A stretch of DNA of 64,000 nucleotides, from the NCBI GenBank assembly GCA_965153355.1, contig OZ231128.1, forward strand, positions 35,712,001 to 35,776,000, given 5' to 3'. The position numbers and the translations under genes are program-made. Within the stretch, counting starts at the first letter, position 1, and every line of letters starts with the position of its first letter. This DNA comes from Flaccisagitta enflata. Its lineage: Eukaryota; Chaetognatha; Sagittoidea; Aphragmophora. Shown here piece after piece: positions 12,866-24,909 of the stretch. The notes beneath the pieces were generated by a model that saw only the letters and a program-made list of their open reading frames with translations, was not told the DNA's origin and searched no databases.

Positions 12866-13379
12866 AGAAATAATGGTGCAGTGATGAATAAGTAAAATGG
12901 GTAGTAGGGTGACTTTAATTATGGTCAAATCCGAATCTCGTCTTCATCGCGGGAAAAATGTGACCAATTCCATCATAGAAAATGTCTCTGAAAGTTGATG
13001 AGGATCAGTTAAAGTCTACTCATGACCGCCACCCCACCCCCTTTCCCATTATAAAACGTAGGAAAATTTGAAACGCTAAAGTCCCTCCACTATATTTCCT
13101 ATGGGATATGAGAGGGTGGTGGTTATGAGTAAACTTCATCCAATCATCACCAGATTTTAGAGTCATTGTCTGTGATGGAAATGGCCACATTTCTCCTGCG
13201 AGGCAGACGATACTCGAGTTTGACCATATTCTAAGTCAACCTAACGGATAGGCCTGATATTCTTGCCAGCACCAGGCACCCATCTTGATCTCAGTACAAG
13301 TCGCACGTCTTTCTACGTTTTCTGTCACTATGAAAGTTTTTGTCATTCTTTATTAAAACCCAATTTGTTCAATTTTTTG

Positions 13380-13521
13380 TCACGTGCGGGTGGGCAAGGG
13401 CTGTGATAAAACCATTTAATCATGCATTTGGGCACCCGTATACGCTAGTACGCTGAAAAAATATAGTAAGTTTGATGGACGGACAAAGCGGGTTGTAGAG
13501 TCGCGTGCACGCGACTAAAAA
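13380..13521 (+). mobile_element. Family A element, 5' part lost
   Basis: GTGCGGGTGGGCAAGGGCTG, GGACAAAGCGGGTTGTAGAG and the palindrome GTCGCGTGCACGCGAC plus TAAAAA. Confidence 0.75.
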
Positions 13522-13822
13522 GGGGAGAAAAAGAAACCGGTGGAGCAGATCATGGGCAAACGATGCGACTTGAACCAATTTACAAGTTTTCTGCCAAGAA
13601 ACCGTAAAAAGCAAAGAAAAAGGAAAAGTGTTTTGGAGTCTCGAAAACGTGGCTGAATACCAGCAAAGGAGAGGAGAAAAAACAGTATTCAACGTCATCA
13701 GCAAACGTAATAACCAACTTCAAGTGGGTGAATGATTGAGGTCATCTTTTAGCGATGTTTTTCGGAGAGGAATGATAACATATTCGCGCTTTCATCTCCA
13801 CACTCACAGGGCAATGGAGGGA

Positions 13823-14035
<213 letters not shown>

Positions 14036-14281
14036 TTGTAATCCACAGAAACAGTACATGATTATTCCAGACTTAGCCATAACCTCATTTATGAACATAA
14101 CAATTTTTAAATCATAGTTACAGGGTATGAACATAATTCTTACTTTTGGCTCACCGTTTCCTGTAACGACAGAGCCTAAAAAAACTGAGGATTTATACAT
14201 GGGCTTATACGAAACATAGTGAGTCTTCTTGTCTTATGGATCAAGGTAAAAACTATATGGCTACAAATTGGGCCACAACCC

Positions 14282-14410
14282 TGGGCTTTGGAACCTAATG
14301 CTGGAATTTGGGCTTTGGGATTTGAGAAAGGATTTGGGTCTCTCAACTGGAATTTGAGCCTTGGGGATGAGATTTAGGCATCAAGACTTGGATTTGGGCT
14401 TCCAAGCTAA
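14282..14410. repeat. Degenerate tandem of about 22-26 bp units resembling a family D core
   Basis: GGGCTTTGG, GGAATTTGGGCTTTGGGATTT, GGAATTTGAGCCTTGGGGAT and GGATTTGGGCTTCCAAGC recur, without recognisable arms. Confidence 0.5.
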
Positions 14411-14537
14411 GATTTTAGTCGGGTAAGGAGGTTGGAGGTAATCTGCGCAAAAATCGACCCGCATCGGACAGACTGACCGAGACTCCTTCCTGCATCGTGA
14501 ACCGATATCCGGTGTGCAACACCGAGACAGACCGACG

Positions 14538-14789
<252 letters not shown>

Positions 14790-15192
14790 TCGATTCTTTC
14801 AGTCAGATTTGGGTGAGCAATCGCCCAAAATTGATAACAGTAAAAGAGCAGACAAAAGAGGTTGAATGACTGGCTCATGCTCATGCTTTCTTACGTTTAC
14901 AATGTCTTTCATTCGATATTCATTCATGCCATGGACGAATTATTCATGTCTGAAATTAAAAAAAAAACAGTTTCATACCGACTGGTTTTCTTTTAAACAG
15001 TTACAAATGTCAAGTATCCTGTCTCAAATTTGAAATTTTTCCAATTTTTAATGAAAGATCGTTTCCCATTGGAATAAAAACGATTTCAAAAATAGATTTC
15101 TCCAAATTGATAACAAATACAAGGAAAGCGACTCTACTGTATGTTCAATTTGGATTTACTATTATAAGCGACCTATCAGCACTTCTAAGTGG

Positions 15193-15357
<165 letters not shown>

Positions 15358-15474
15358 CTTTTTTAAGAAATGGTAACATGGTAAACATTTATTAATAATA
15401 CATTAACTATGAAAAAAATGTTGAATCATATCGGAAATCGATATCTAGCTATATCTAATAATCAATTTATAGCT

Positions 15475-15486
15475 ATCTCTTCTCGT
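15475..15486. repeat. Target-site duplication, 3' side copy (ATCTCTTCTCGT)
   Basis: Twelve bases identical to 16226-16237; flanking bases differ on both sides, so the match is exactly the duplicated site. Confidence 0.85.
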
Positions 15487-16225
15487 TGTTGTTGTTGTTG
15501 TTTGCCATCAGCGTAAATCATTAAAGCGAATCAAGTATGTCCGCAATTTGGTTGTCGACCGAGGGATCCGACGAGATGGAAGAGTGGTCGGAGGTGTCCG
15601 TCGAGTCGAGCATGGATAAAATATACGAATTTAAGTCACGTTCCGAGGCTAACTGGATCGGTGAGTTAGGTGGGTTAGGAGGGGGAGGTAAGGTCGGCCG
15701 TGGCGGTGAAAGGACATCACGAATTTGCTGATCAATAGATGAATCCGACGAGATGGAAGAACGGTCGGAGGAGTCCGTAGTATCAAGCATGGAAAACAGG
15801 TGAGAGTCAAGGTCGCGTTCTGAAGCAAGCATAATGGGTGAGTTAGGTGGTGGAGCTGGAGGAGGGGGAGGGGAAGGGGGACTAGGAGGCAGAGGCGGCG
15901 AAGGCGGCGGCGGAGGAGGCGGCGGAGGAGGCGGAGGAGGCGGGGCAGGCGGCGGAGGAGGAGGGGGAGGCGGAGGAGGCAGAGCGGGCGGCGGAGGAGG
16001 ATGCGGAGGCGGCGGGGGCGGCGGAGGCGGCGGAAGTACCGGGCGAGGATTCAGTGGATCAGTAGGACGTGGAACCGGTGGCAGATGAGCGAAAGAAGGC
16101 ATAGACGAGAGAAAGTGGGCAGCATGCAGCGGGTTAGACCACAGATCGACACGATACAAAGACGACGGACGCGAAGGACACGCAAAAAGATGAGTAGGCG
16201 TGTGGGGCTCAGTCATGTCAACTCC
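15487..16225 (-). mobile_element. 5'-truncated LINE insertion with (CAA)n tail and 12-bp target-site duplication
   Basis: The insert lies between two copies of ATCTCTTCTCGT, at 15475-15486 and 16226-16237. It ends, on the minus strand, with a 3' UTR of about 20 bp after the TAA and a short CAA tail (six units). The open frame starts at the very first base after the upstream duplication, as expected for 5' truncation during target-primed reverse transcription. Its coding content is the RT C-terminal Cys/His region of a LINE clade different from the 29-33 kb element. Confidence 0.85.
15521..16225 (-). CDS. LINE ORF2 C-terminus with polyproline and two acidic tandem repeats (partial)
   Basis: The frame is 234 codons, open from the truncation point to TAA. 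Residues 4-50 read ...TEPHTPTHLFACPSRP then DLWSNPLHAAHFL, the pattern T-x-HLF-x-CP...DLW-x-x-P-x-x-A-x-FL that closes many LINE RT proteins. Instead of stopping there, the frame continues with about 90 residues of almost pure proline and two related units of about 60 residues: NSPI(M/Q)LASERDL(D/N)S then SMLD(T/S)TD(S/T)SD(R/H)SSISSD then QI(R/A)D(V/I)L. The repeats are acidic and Ser-rich and end exactly at the stop. I know no LINE with this tail, so it may be an acquired module, or a satellite-like expansion that stayed in frame. An ATG at 16216 is internal to the truncated protein. Confidence 0.75.
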   Translation of the reverse strand, partial: GVDMTEPHTPTHLFACPSRPSSLYRVDLWSNPLHAAHFLSSMPSFAHLPPVPRPTDPLNPRPVLPPPPPPPPPPHPPPPPALPPPPPPPPPPPAPPPPPPPPPPPPPPSPPLPPSPPSPPPPPAPPPNSPIMLASERDLDSHLFSMLDTTDSSDRSSISSDSSIDQQIRDVLSPPRPTLPPPPNPPNSPIQLASERDLNSYILSMLDSTDTSDHSSISSDPSVDNQIADILDSL

Positions 16226-16237
16226 ATCTCTTCTCGT
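16226..16237. repeat. Target-site duplication, 5' side copy (ATCTCTTCTCGT)
   Basis: Identical to 15475-15486 and directly joined to the first base of the truncated LINE frame. Confidence 0.85.
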
Positions 16238-16387
16238 ATCTATTGAAGACGAGAATCACTTTGATCGTGCAGTAGATCGTATCTAGTTTGTAAGACCTGG
16301 ATCGTCAGTGGTTAGTTGGAGGACATAGGATAAGGACAAACTTAGCTACTATAGGACCACTACCCAACAAGTCATGCAAGAATCGCA

Positions 16388-16500
16388 CATGGTCAGCGGT
16401 ACCCGATGTGGAGTAAGTGGAGTAAGAGCAGGGCAGCGGCCCCAAAGGACCGATGTCCTGTAGGACACAGGGGTGAATTTCCATACGTCCTGAGAGGGTA
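16388..16500 (-). mobile_element. Family D fragment (single arm with ATGGTCAGCGGTACC end)
   Basis: It contains CATGGTCAGCGGTACCCGAT, the hairpin CGGCCCCAAAGG and CCTGTAGGACACAGGGGTGA, but no second arm. Confidence 0.75.
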
Positions 16501-16551
16501 TATGGAAGCAAAAAAGAGACTTTCTCGAGTAAACCAGTTATCCTAGATACG

Positions 16552-16683
16552 CATGGTCAGAAGTACCATTTGCCCTGCTTGGACTGATCAACTGAAGTTG
16601 TGAAGTGCGAGCAGGGCAGCGGCTTCAAAAGGCGGATGTTCTATCTATAGAACACAGGTGTGATTCCAGTGGCCCTGAGGGCT
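16552..16683 (-). mobile_element. Family D fragment, diverged single arm
   Basis: CATGGTCAGAAGTACC, GCAGGGCAGCGGC and ATAGAACACAGGTGTGA show it is a second, more decayed arm beside the previous one. Confidence 0.65.
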
Positions 16684-16799
16684 TAGTAGGCTGATTTAAC
16701 ACAGAACAGCAGACATGAGGCATAGGGGGAAGAGGGATGTGCAGATAACTGGAAATTTGCAGCTGCCGCTGCCCAAAGAGAGAACAAAAATGAAAAAAA

Positions 16800-17580
16800 A
16801 AAAATACAAACGGATAACCTAAGTGGGAGCAATGAAAGACAGTTGCTATGAAAAGGTGGGAACCTAAATGAAAGACAGTTGGTAAGAAAACAAGGCCAAG
16901 TAGACCAATAGGTGCGACGTGTGGATCGTCAAACGAATGCGTTACCAACCGACCAACCAACCAACCGACCGACCGACCGACCGACCGACCTACCGACCGA
17001 CCAACGGACAAAGCCAGTTATAGAGGTGCTTTGTCGCACCTAAAAAGAGAACCGAAATGGAAGTACAAAAAGACAGTTGGAAAGAAAAGGAGGGAACCGA
17101 AATGGGAGTACAAAAAGACAGTCAGTAAGAAAAGGAGGGAAGGAGGGAGGGAGGGAGGGAAGGAGGGAAATGGGAGTGCAAAAAGACAGTTGGAAAGAAA
17201 AGGAGGGAAACTAAATGATAGCAATGAAAGACAGTTTGTAAGAAAAGGAGGGAACCAAAATGGGAGCACAAAAGGTCAATTGGAAAGAAAAGGAGTGAAC
17301 CACAATGGCAGCACAAAAAGACAGCCAGAATAAAAGGAGGGCACCTAAACGATGAAAGACAGTTGGTAAAAAAAGAAGGGAACCTAAATGGGAGCAATGA
17401 AACATGATTGGTAAGAAAAGGAGAGAACAGAAATGGTAGCACAAAAAGACAGTTGGAAAGAAAAGGAGGGAACCAAAATGGAAGCAATGAAAGACAGTGG
17501 GTAAGAAAAGGAGAGAGCCTATATGGGATCAATGAAAGACAGTGGGTAAGAAAAGGAGAGAGCCTAAATGGGGAGCGAAA
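16800..17580. repeat. Minisatellite, unit about 45-50 bp
   Basis: About 12 units based on AAAGACAGTTGGTAAGAAAA and GGAGGGAACCTAAATGGGAG, some with GCACAAA in place of GCAATGA. Interrupted by the family B copy. Confidence 0.85.
16890..17046 (+). mobile_element. Family B element inserted in a minisatellite
   Basis: ACAAGGCCAAGTAGACCAAT ... AGAGGTGCTTTGTCGCACCT then AAAAA. It splits a GGTAAGAAAAGGAGGGAACC unit at its A-run, showing that it is mobile and its target preference. Confidence 0.85.
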
Positions 17581-17589
17581 CGTCGATAA

Positions 17590-19500
17590 AGAATTGCAAA
17601 CGGGTTAGAAACGCCCGACGCCCGACGCCGAGGTGATGAAAGGAAAGAAGCGCCTAACCGCAGCGCCTCACCGCAGCGCCTCACCGACACCGCATGCGCA
17701 TCCGCAAACAACGCACCGCACCCACTTTTCATCCTGCGGCAATATCACAACCATATGCCTTGCATTGCCACTTAACATTTCGTTCCATCACTCTCCGTGG
17801 GTTCTGTATACCAAATAGCGATGCAATGTACTGCAGGCACTTATCATTTCATCACCCTTTCTGCTTACCACATGTTTAAATGACAAACAATACTTTGTTA
17901 ACACAAGCGATGCACCGCTGCGCGCTGTGGCAATAATCCCATGGGCCATGGATACCACTTTGGGTTTTGCTTGTTTAGATCATATGCCCACATCATTCAT
18001 TCAGCCTTTCGCACTATTTTCGTCTGCCAACGCCGCGAATAAATGAATCCATCTAGAAATGACGGTTGTATGGCGCTGAAAATACCATGAGACACCACTT
18101 TTCTCGTGATTTGTCTTGGTCCCAAAACGGTTTTGCATTCACAGCAATCAAACATTGGAATACTACGAAGAGATTTGGTTTTACACGTGGCTCCATCTTA
18201 AAGCTTTGTTTAAAAGTAACCTGTTGTTTTAACATCGCATCGTCCGCGGCTGTCCCATGTACAGTTAAGCTTCACTAGAGCGCATATCAAGGGACAAAGC
18301 CTTATAGACAACATAGAAATAACTACAAAATCTCTCATGGGACTACAAGTTGTATGCCTTAGAGTCAGGTATTCCTTAATAGCGGGTGTGCTCTAGCGGT
18401 GCTTCTTCCATTGTTTCGATTTTCCTCAGATTTCCCAGTGCACCACGCGTTACTCCATCATCATGCGCAGGCGGGCGAGAAGAGAAAAAAACGGCGACGA
18501 GGAATCAAAGGGGATGGAAGGGTTGGCAGCTCGGGCGGGGGTTTTATGAGCGACGGGGAACCAAACAAGTCTAAACACCTGTTGATTTACGACCTAAAAC
18601 AAACGCCAGCGCGCGCCGCAACCACCTCTCAGCGCGTCGAAACCCAAACAGTCGCGCGCACGCTCTATCTTTCTGTCTCTCTCTCTCACTCCGTTTTTCT
18701 CGATACAACTCCCGCCAAGTTCTGCGTGCACGAAACATGGACTCGTAACACGCAGTCTCTCTTTAAATAGCGCCTCCCGTGAGTGTTCACGGGTTGGCAC
18801 GATCATTGATCAATTGAAGGCTGCGGCAAATCGGACAATATTTCAAGGCGTATGTTGGGCGAGAGTGATAGAGCTACCCTGTCATCGATGACAACTGCGA
18901 CGAAAATACAAAAGCAGGATCGATCTAGTCATTGCAAACTTGTTGATAAATGGTGTTTTTTTCAGATTTCAAAACCACGTGGAAGTCTTATTGCTGGAGC
19001 CAATTCTTTGTTGAAATCTTAGCTGAAAAGCCCCTAGGTCATTTGCTTTTTGATAAAAAAAGAATGTTTTTGGAACAATAAAGATCACTTTGGTTGTATT
19101 TGTAATTGGTGAAAGGATAAAAAAAAGTCAAGGCCTGTGGTTGCGCGTGGTTGGGCACTGGGCAGCGGCAGTCTGAAAACGTCTGCCCCCGCAATGACCC
19201 GGAAATTCCCCCCCCCCCCCCCCCCCCCCCAAGAAAACAATGGCGCCGACCAAACAAACAAACAATCGATAGATCAATGGATAGACGAACATAGAATTTT
19301 CTGCTCTGATTTAGAAATTTTGCATTTCAACGTTTGTTGATGATCTGGGGGGGGGGGGGGGAAGGGCAGGGGGTTGGAGCGGAGAGAAATGATTGGAAGA
19401 GCGATCTTTGAATTTGAGCCTCAAAACATGGTAGAAAAGCGCGCGAGAATTCACTGCAAATTCTAAAGTGAAAGCTCACGTTTGATCTGTAAAGCACGCA
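17590..19500. other. Unique, relatively GC-rich block without a recognised gene
   Basis: Apart from the CpG-rich part and short C or G runs (19208-19230, 19347-19361), it is non-repetitive. If the window hides another gene with small exons, this is a likely place. Confidence 0.4.
18440..18800. promoter_or_regulatory. CpG-rich unique segment, possible promoter
   Basis: CpG dinucleotides are dense here (GCGCGCGCCGC, GTCGCGCGCACGC, CGGGCGGG) against a CpG-poor background. A TTTAAATA box occurs near 18763-18770. A plus-strand frame of about 120 codons crosses it without an ATG start. No conserved protein recognised; the role is inferred only from composition. Confidence 0.25.
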
Positions 19501-19511
19501 ATCTGCTAGAG

Positions 19512-19553
<42 letters not shown>

Positions 19554-19814
19554 ACGTGGGCCATGTGATAAAAACTGTGATATGGATGACGGCTGTCAAA
19601 GAGACGCGAGGGGAATCTAAATTTCTCCAAGAGACAACGTTTTTCATTAGAAGCGTGACACTTTTTAGATGTCACAAATTTAGAAAAAGAGGATGTCACG
19701 GATGTGGCTCTAATGAGACTGTCGTTACGTCCAGGGCTTGACGAAGTTTTTAGCCGCCTACTTGCGAAACGTGTTGAAATGTTGCTGCCTACAAGATTAT
19801 ACAGTTAAAACTGA

Positions 19815-20345
19815 TCGGGAAAAAAGTCGAAGTCAGTCTTCAACTTATTGACATATTCGAGAGAAACAGGGTTTTTATTTTCTTATGGGGAAGTTGGGAA
19901 TCTCATCCGGCTGATTGGGGCCTCCGATGAAATTAATAGGGTAAGTAAATTTAATAATTCTCTTTCATTTGGCGCTAAGCAGAATGCTCTAAGCCAAATA
20001 TTTTTCGCGCTATGATTTTTTAAAGATTTATTTACAAAAACTTCAAATGGAATTTTTTAGATTTTTTTTTCATTTTGTGTAGGATCAATATAGAAGTGTA
20101 TTTATGTTTACTTGAGCATGCCAATACAAAAACAAAACATGTTTATGAGCACAGCTGCTCATCTATAAGGGTGTTTTTGAATATTTCAGCTAATTGAGCT
20201 CACTTAGCTCAGTCTTTTCTGATTTCAAATACGATAAATGAATAAATATTATCATACTTGTTTAACCAAGCAAATAATAAAAACATGTCAGTGAGCAGAG
20301 CTGCTCATCTATGAGGGTGTTTTTAAGTATTCTGGCTCAATAAGC
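19815..20345 (+). repeat. Dispersed repeat F, including units of about 160 bp with GAGCAxxGCTGCTCAT
   Basis: Shares long blocks, inverted, with 51405-51897 (AAAAAGTCGAAGTCAGTCTT, GGTTTTTATTTTCTTATGGG, AGCAGAATGCTCTA). The right half is a tandem of units with ATGAGCACAGCTGCTCATCT and GAGCTCACTTAGCTCAG. Confidence 0.75.
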
Positions 20346-20349
20346 ATGC

Positions 20350-20613
20350 TCTTTTTCTCGGACCAACTGATGGACAAAGTGGGGTATAGAGTCCCATAGC
20401 ACACGACTGAAAAGACCAGGTACACGGCTACCCCAGTCATGTGCAGGTGAACAGGGGTCATATTTGAGGTCACTAGAGCAGGGCAGGGCAGTCAGGGCAA
20501 AGACCGCAGAAAACAAAAAAAGTAAAATGGGGACCGACGGACGGTCAAATGGGCGGATGACCAACCGGCCGCCAAAGTGGGGTGTAGATTGTAGAGACCC
20601 TTATTACGCGACT
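20350..20613 (+). mobile_element. Family A elements, two overlapping decayed copies
   Basis: An end fragment (AAAGTGGGGTATAGAGTCCC, CACGACTGAAAAG) is followed by a fuller copy (GTACACGGCTACCCCAGTCA ... TTACGCGACTAAT). Confidence 0.65.
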
Positions 20614-20635
20614 AATAGCAGCCCAAAGGCAGTAA

Positions 20636-21226
20636 GTGGTCAGCGGTACCCGTGCCCTGCTTGAGAAGTGTGTGATTTAAGTTGAGGGGGAGCAGGATAG
20701 CGGTCCCAAAGAGGACAAAGTCCTTTAGAACACAGAGGTAATCTGTCCCTCCGTCCATGTGCCCATCCGTCCGTTTGTCCCCCCCCCCTGCCCCATCCTC
20801 AAGGCTTTGTCTCCTTTGGGGCAACATGGCCCACATCTAAGCAGAATGCCCCAAATCCAAGCATAATGGCCCAAATCCAAGCAAAATGGTCCAGACCTGG
20901 TCAGAATCTAGGTATCAGAGGTCACAATATAGGTCTAAGGGGCCAAAATGATGGATCTCAAGTCAGAATTGGGGTTTTCTGGCAAGATTTGGGCCATTTT
21001 GCTTGAACTTGGGCCAGTATGCTTGGATTTGGGGCATTTTGCTAAGATTTGAGCCATAATGCGTGGATTTGGGCTATTTGGCAGAATTTGGGTCAGAATA
21101 GGCCCCAAAGGAGACAAAGCCCTGAGGATTGGGCAGGGGGGGACGGACGGATGTATGGAGGTATGTACGGATAGACAGATTCCCCCTGTGTCCTACAGAA
21201 TTTTGTTCCCTTTGAAGCCGCTGCCC
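20636..21226 (-). mobile_element. Family D composite element
   Basis: Starts GTGGTCAGCGGTACCCG, then an arm (GGTCCCAAAGAGGACAAAGT, CCTTTAGAACACAG), a C-run, a core of units of about 22 bp (AAATCCAAGCAAAATGGCCC-like, then its inverted form), and a second arm ending GCCGCTGCCC. A second internal inverted pair (CAAGGCTTTGTCTCCTTTGG) flanks the core. Confidence 0.75.
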
Positions 21227-21249
21227 AAAAAATGGTTAGGGCATACATA

Positions 21250-22003
21250 CACCGCTTTCAGATCGAAATGTCGCGAAAAGAAGATGTTTAACTCCAAAAC
21301 TATTCATAGTAATTAGTTTTTTCTTTTTTCCCCTGATAGATAATTTGATTAAGTTTTACTACAAGCAAAGAATGTCCCACCAACTAAAAAATTTAAGCCT
21401 CCTACTTACAATAAATGAATTTTGCATGTTTCACATTGAAGGATTTTTCTCCCCAACAACTTTTTCTTTACTTTATTTCATAGTTGTTGTTTCTACACAA
21501 ATTTAGCTGAATTGCTGGGCTTGGTCTAGAATTCAAGAGAATTCAATGTAGATTATGATCTTAAGAAAAAATGTTCTCACTGATTTGAATTTTGAACAAT
21601 TTGCAGATAATTTTTCAAAATTTTCCAAAATCTTCAGGTTTTTGTGGTGTTTTGGGGTCAAAATCAATCATTACTGTATCACACAAGTCAAATCTTTTAG
21701 TATTTTTAACAAAACTTCATTAATTCCTCATAACCAACAGTGTAGGACCACTCTTGTTGAAAAAAAGAAGCATTTCTGCTATCTAACCTCATTTTTTCCA
21801 TGAAAAAAGACCATTTTTGGCTGGAATCGACTAATTTTTATCATGAAATTTAGAGCAAATATATCAACACTGGGGCTCTAATTGTTTTTTGTAACAAAAC
21901 TTAATCAAATTATCTACCACAGAGAAAAAGAATCAAATAGTTGTTTTTAGTATTTTATGAGTAATATATCTTCTTTTCGCGACATTCCAATCTGAAAGCG
22001 GTG
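21250..22003. mobile_element. MITE with long terminal inverted repeats and TA target duplication
   Basis: The ends are CACCGCTTTCAG and CTGAAAGCGGTG, flanked by TA on both sides (21248-21249, 22004-22005). The inverted match continues through ATGTCGCGAAAAGAAGAT and later GATAATTTGATTAAGTTTT, about 110 bp per arm with mismatches. No ORF. TA sites and end type suit the Tc1/mariner superfamily. Confidence 0.8.
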
Positions 22004-22352
22004 TACATCGGAAAATTGTTAGTTGTTGGGATTGGATAATTTTGAATACACGTTCAGTGAAACAATTTGATATACAAACTAAGTTGCATGGTTCGAAACT
22101 CGGCATCAAATCATTTTTTATGATTAAACCCGTAAAAAGAGGCGTAATATGTGAGGAATGTTAAAAGCTTGCAGTTTCAAGCCTCCAACTTCTTTTGTGG
22201 TTTTGCTTATCTTTTCAACCAAAGTCTTCTAAATGTGAGTTCATGAGTCTTGCAGAATCACGAATCTTGCCTTGCTTCTCGTGTCTGTACTCGGTCGACC
22301 TCGCATTCTGACTATCTCTCTGTACGTTTGTGTATATCTGTTTCTATGTAAT

Positions 22353-22459
<107 letters not shown>

Positions 22460-22526
22460 AACACTTTTCGTCTTAAATTCCCGGAGTAAAAAAAGAACAT
22501 CAGCGACTCTTTTAAGACTGACTAAT

Positions 22527-23011
22527 CTTCTTCTTTTTCTTTTTCATTCCTTTTACTTCTTCTTCCCCTCCTCCTTTTTCTTGTGCTTTTTCTTCTTCTT
22601 CTTCTTCATCTTCTTCTTTTTCTTCTTCTTCCTCTTCTTCTTTTTCTTCATCTTCTTCTTTTTCTTCTTCTTCCTCTTCTTCTTTTTCTTCTTCTTTCTC
22701 TATTTCTTTTTCTTTTTCTTTTTCTTTTTCTTTTTCTTTTTCTTTTTCTTTTTTCTTTTTCTTTTTCTTTTTCTTTTTCTTTTTCTTCTTTATCTTCTTC
22801 ATCATCTTCTTCTTCTTCTCCTTCTTCTTCTTCTGCTTCTTCATCATCTTATTCTTCTTCTTCTTCTTCTTCTTCTTCTTCTTCTTCTTCTTTTTCTTCT
22901 TCTTCTTCTTCTTCTTCTTCTTCTTCTTCTTCTTCTTTTTCTTTTTCTTTTTCTTTTTCTTCTTCTTCTTCTTCTTCTTCTTCTTCTTCATCTTCTTCTT
23001 CTTCTTCTTCT

Positions 23012-23044
<33 letters not shown>

Positions 23045-23082
23045 GCTGCTTCTTCTTCGCCTTCTTCTTCTTCTTCTTCTTG
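22527..23082. repeat. Polypyrimidine tract (CTT/CTTTTT), about 560 bp
   Basis: The plus strand is almost purine-free; A occurs only in occasional TCA/TAT and G in a few TGC. Frame-free, yet it gives long Ser-, Leu- or Phe-rich open frames that should not be read as genes. Confidence 0.93.
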
Positions 23083-23639
23083 CTAATTCATTAGTCCCCC
23101 CATATTCCGCCTCCGCTTTCCTTTTCTTTTCTTCACCCTCCCTCCTTTCCTCGCTTCTTGTCTTGTCTTTTCTTTTTTTTTTTATGCCCTCTCTTCCTCA
23201 TCATCGTCTGCTAGTTTTTCCCTTTCAGTAACCCCAATTGCTCCTCTCGCTTGCCTTTTTCTTCCTTTTATCCCATTACTCATGCCATATACTGCTTTCC
23301 GCACTCCGTCAGTCTCTCTTTTTCCTGTTTCCCGCTCGAAATTTCGCCTCTTCATTTGCTATTATTCCTTATCTGATTGTCTGTCTCTCTGTCTGTCTTT
23401 CTGTCTCTCTGTCTTTCCATCTTTGTCTCGATATAGAGTTTAATTTCGTGTCAGTGTACAAACTGGATGTTGTTCGTTATTGCCTCATTGTACATCTCGG
23501 AGAAACTGCTTTGGATCGACCATGCATGGCCATGGGACTTGGGTACCCAATGACAGACAAACGGGAAAATCATAGGACAGATAGTATTCATTGGTTGCTT
23601 CCCATATGGCGTCGGTTGACTATCCCTGCATGTCCCTTG

Positions 23640-23900
<261 letters not shown>

Positions 23901-24182
23901 AAGCCCTGCTTGCATGCAACTCACGTGAGCTTGTATGATAGGAATGCAAGCAGAAAACGGATGAACGTGAGAGAATATGAGAGATGAGAGGCCTCACTGT
24001 AAACTGAGTTTGACGCTAAGGAGAGGATAGAAAGTTACCGTAAAATCACGTGGCTATCACGTGGTTGGATCATTCTCCCTCATTCACTGTCGTTCACTCT
24101 CCTTCATTCATCATTCACTTTCTTTCTATTTCAATCCCTTTCACTCCCGTTCACTCCCGTTCATGACGGAGTCCTGATAAAA

Positions 24183-24292
24183 TCTTCTTCTTCTTCTTCT
24201 TCTTCTTCTTCTTCTTCTTCTTCTTCTTCTTCTTTTTCTTCTTCTTCTTCTTCTTCTTCTTCTTCTTCTTCTTCTTCTTCTTCTTCTTCCTC
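24183..24292. repeat. (CTT)n microsatellite against a family D left arm
   Basis: About 36 triplets ending where GGGCAGCGGC begins. Confidence 0.93.
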
Positions 24293-24300
24293 CTCTTTTT

Positions 24301-24903
24301 GGGCAGCGGCCCCGAAGGGGACGGAGTCCTGTAGAACACAGGGGGACTTTCGTTCGTCCGTTCGTTCGTTCGTTCGTTCGTGCGTTCGTGCGTCCCCCCC
24401 CCCATTAGGCCCCTCAAGCCCCAAATCTGGCCTCTGAGACCTCAAATCTGGCCTCTCAGGCCTCAAATCCAGCCTGTTAGGCCTCAAACCTGGCCTCTTA
24501 GGCATCAAATAAGGCTTCTCAGGCCTCAAATCTGGCCTCTCAGGCCTCAAATTAGGCCTCTCAGGCCTCAAATCAGCTATCTAAGCCTCAATTTATTGCT
24601 CTCAGGCTTCAAATCAGTCCTCTGACCTTTCAAGCCTTAATCCAGCTCTCTCAAGCCTCAAGTCAGCCCTCTAAAGCTTCCCATTGGCATTCTGAGGCAT
24701 TATATTAGCCTTCTTAGGCCTCAGTTTAGGCTCTTGGAGACCTTCAGTAAGCCCTCTATAGCATCTTATCCACTTCTTCAGGCATGACGAACGAAAGTCC
24801 CCCTGTGTTCTACAGGACTTTGTCCCCTTCGGGGCCGCTGCCCTGCTTCCCCTCACTCCAATTCACAATCACTCAAAGCAGGGCAACGGGTATCGCTGAC
24901 CAC
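24301..24903 (+). mobile_element. Family D composite element with 58-bp inverted arms
   Basis: Arms 24301-24358 and 24786-24843 are inverted copies with two mismatches. Each holds GGGCAGCGGCCCCGAAGGGG and TAGAACACAGGGGGAC. A TTCG array and C-run follow the left arm; the core is about 18 units of 21 bp (CCTCTCAGGCCTCAAATCTG type). It ends with GGGCAACGGGTATCGCTGAC. Confidence 0.85.
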
Positions 24904-24909
24904 ATATTG

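Noticed and set aside
15834-16088. Glycine-rich plus-strand frame
   Set aside because: It is the antisense of the polyproline part of the LINE ORF, which has the recognisable LINE motif and target duplication.
24400-24770. CRISPR-like array (21-bp regularly repeated units)
   Set aside because: Units are contiguous and drift in sequence, with no unique spacers; it is the tandem core of a family D element in an animal genome.
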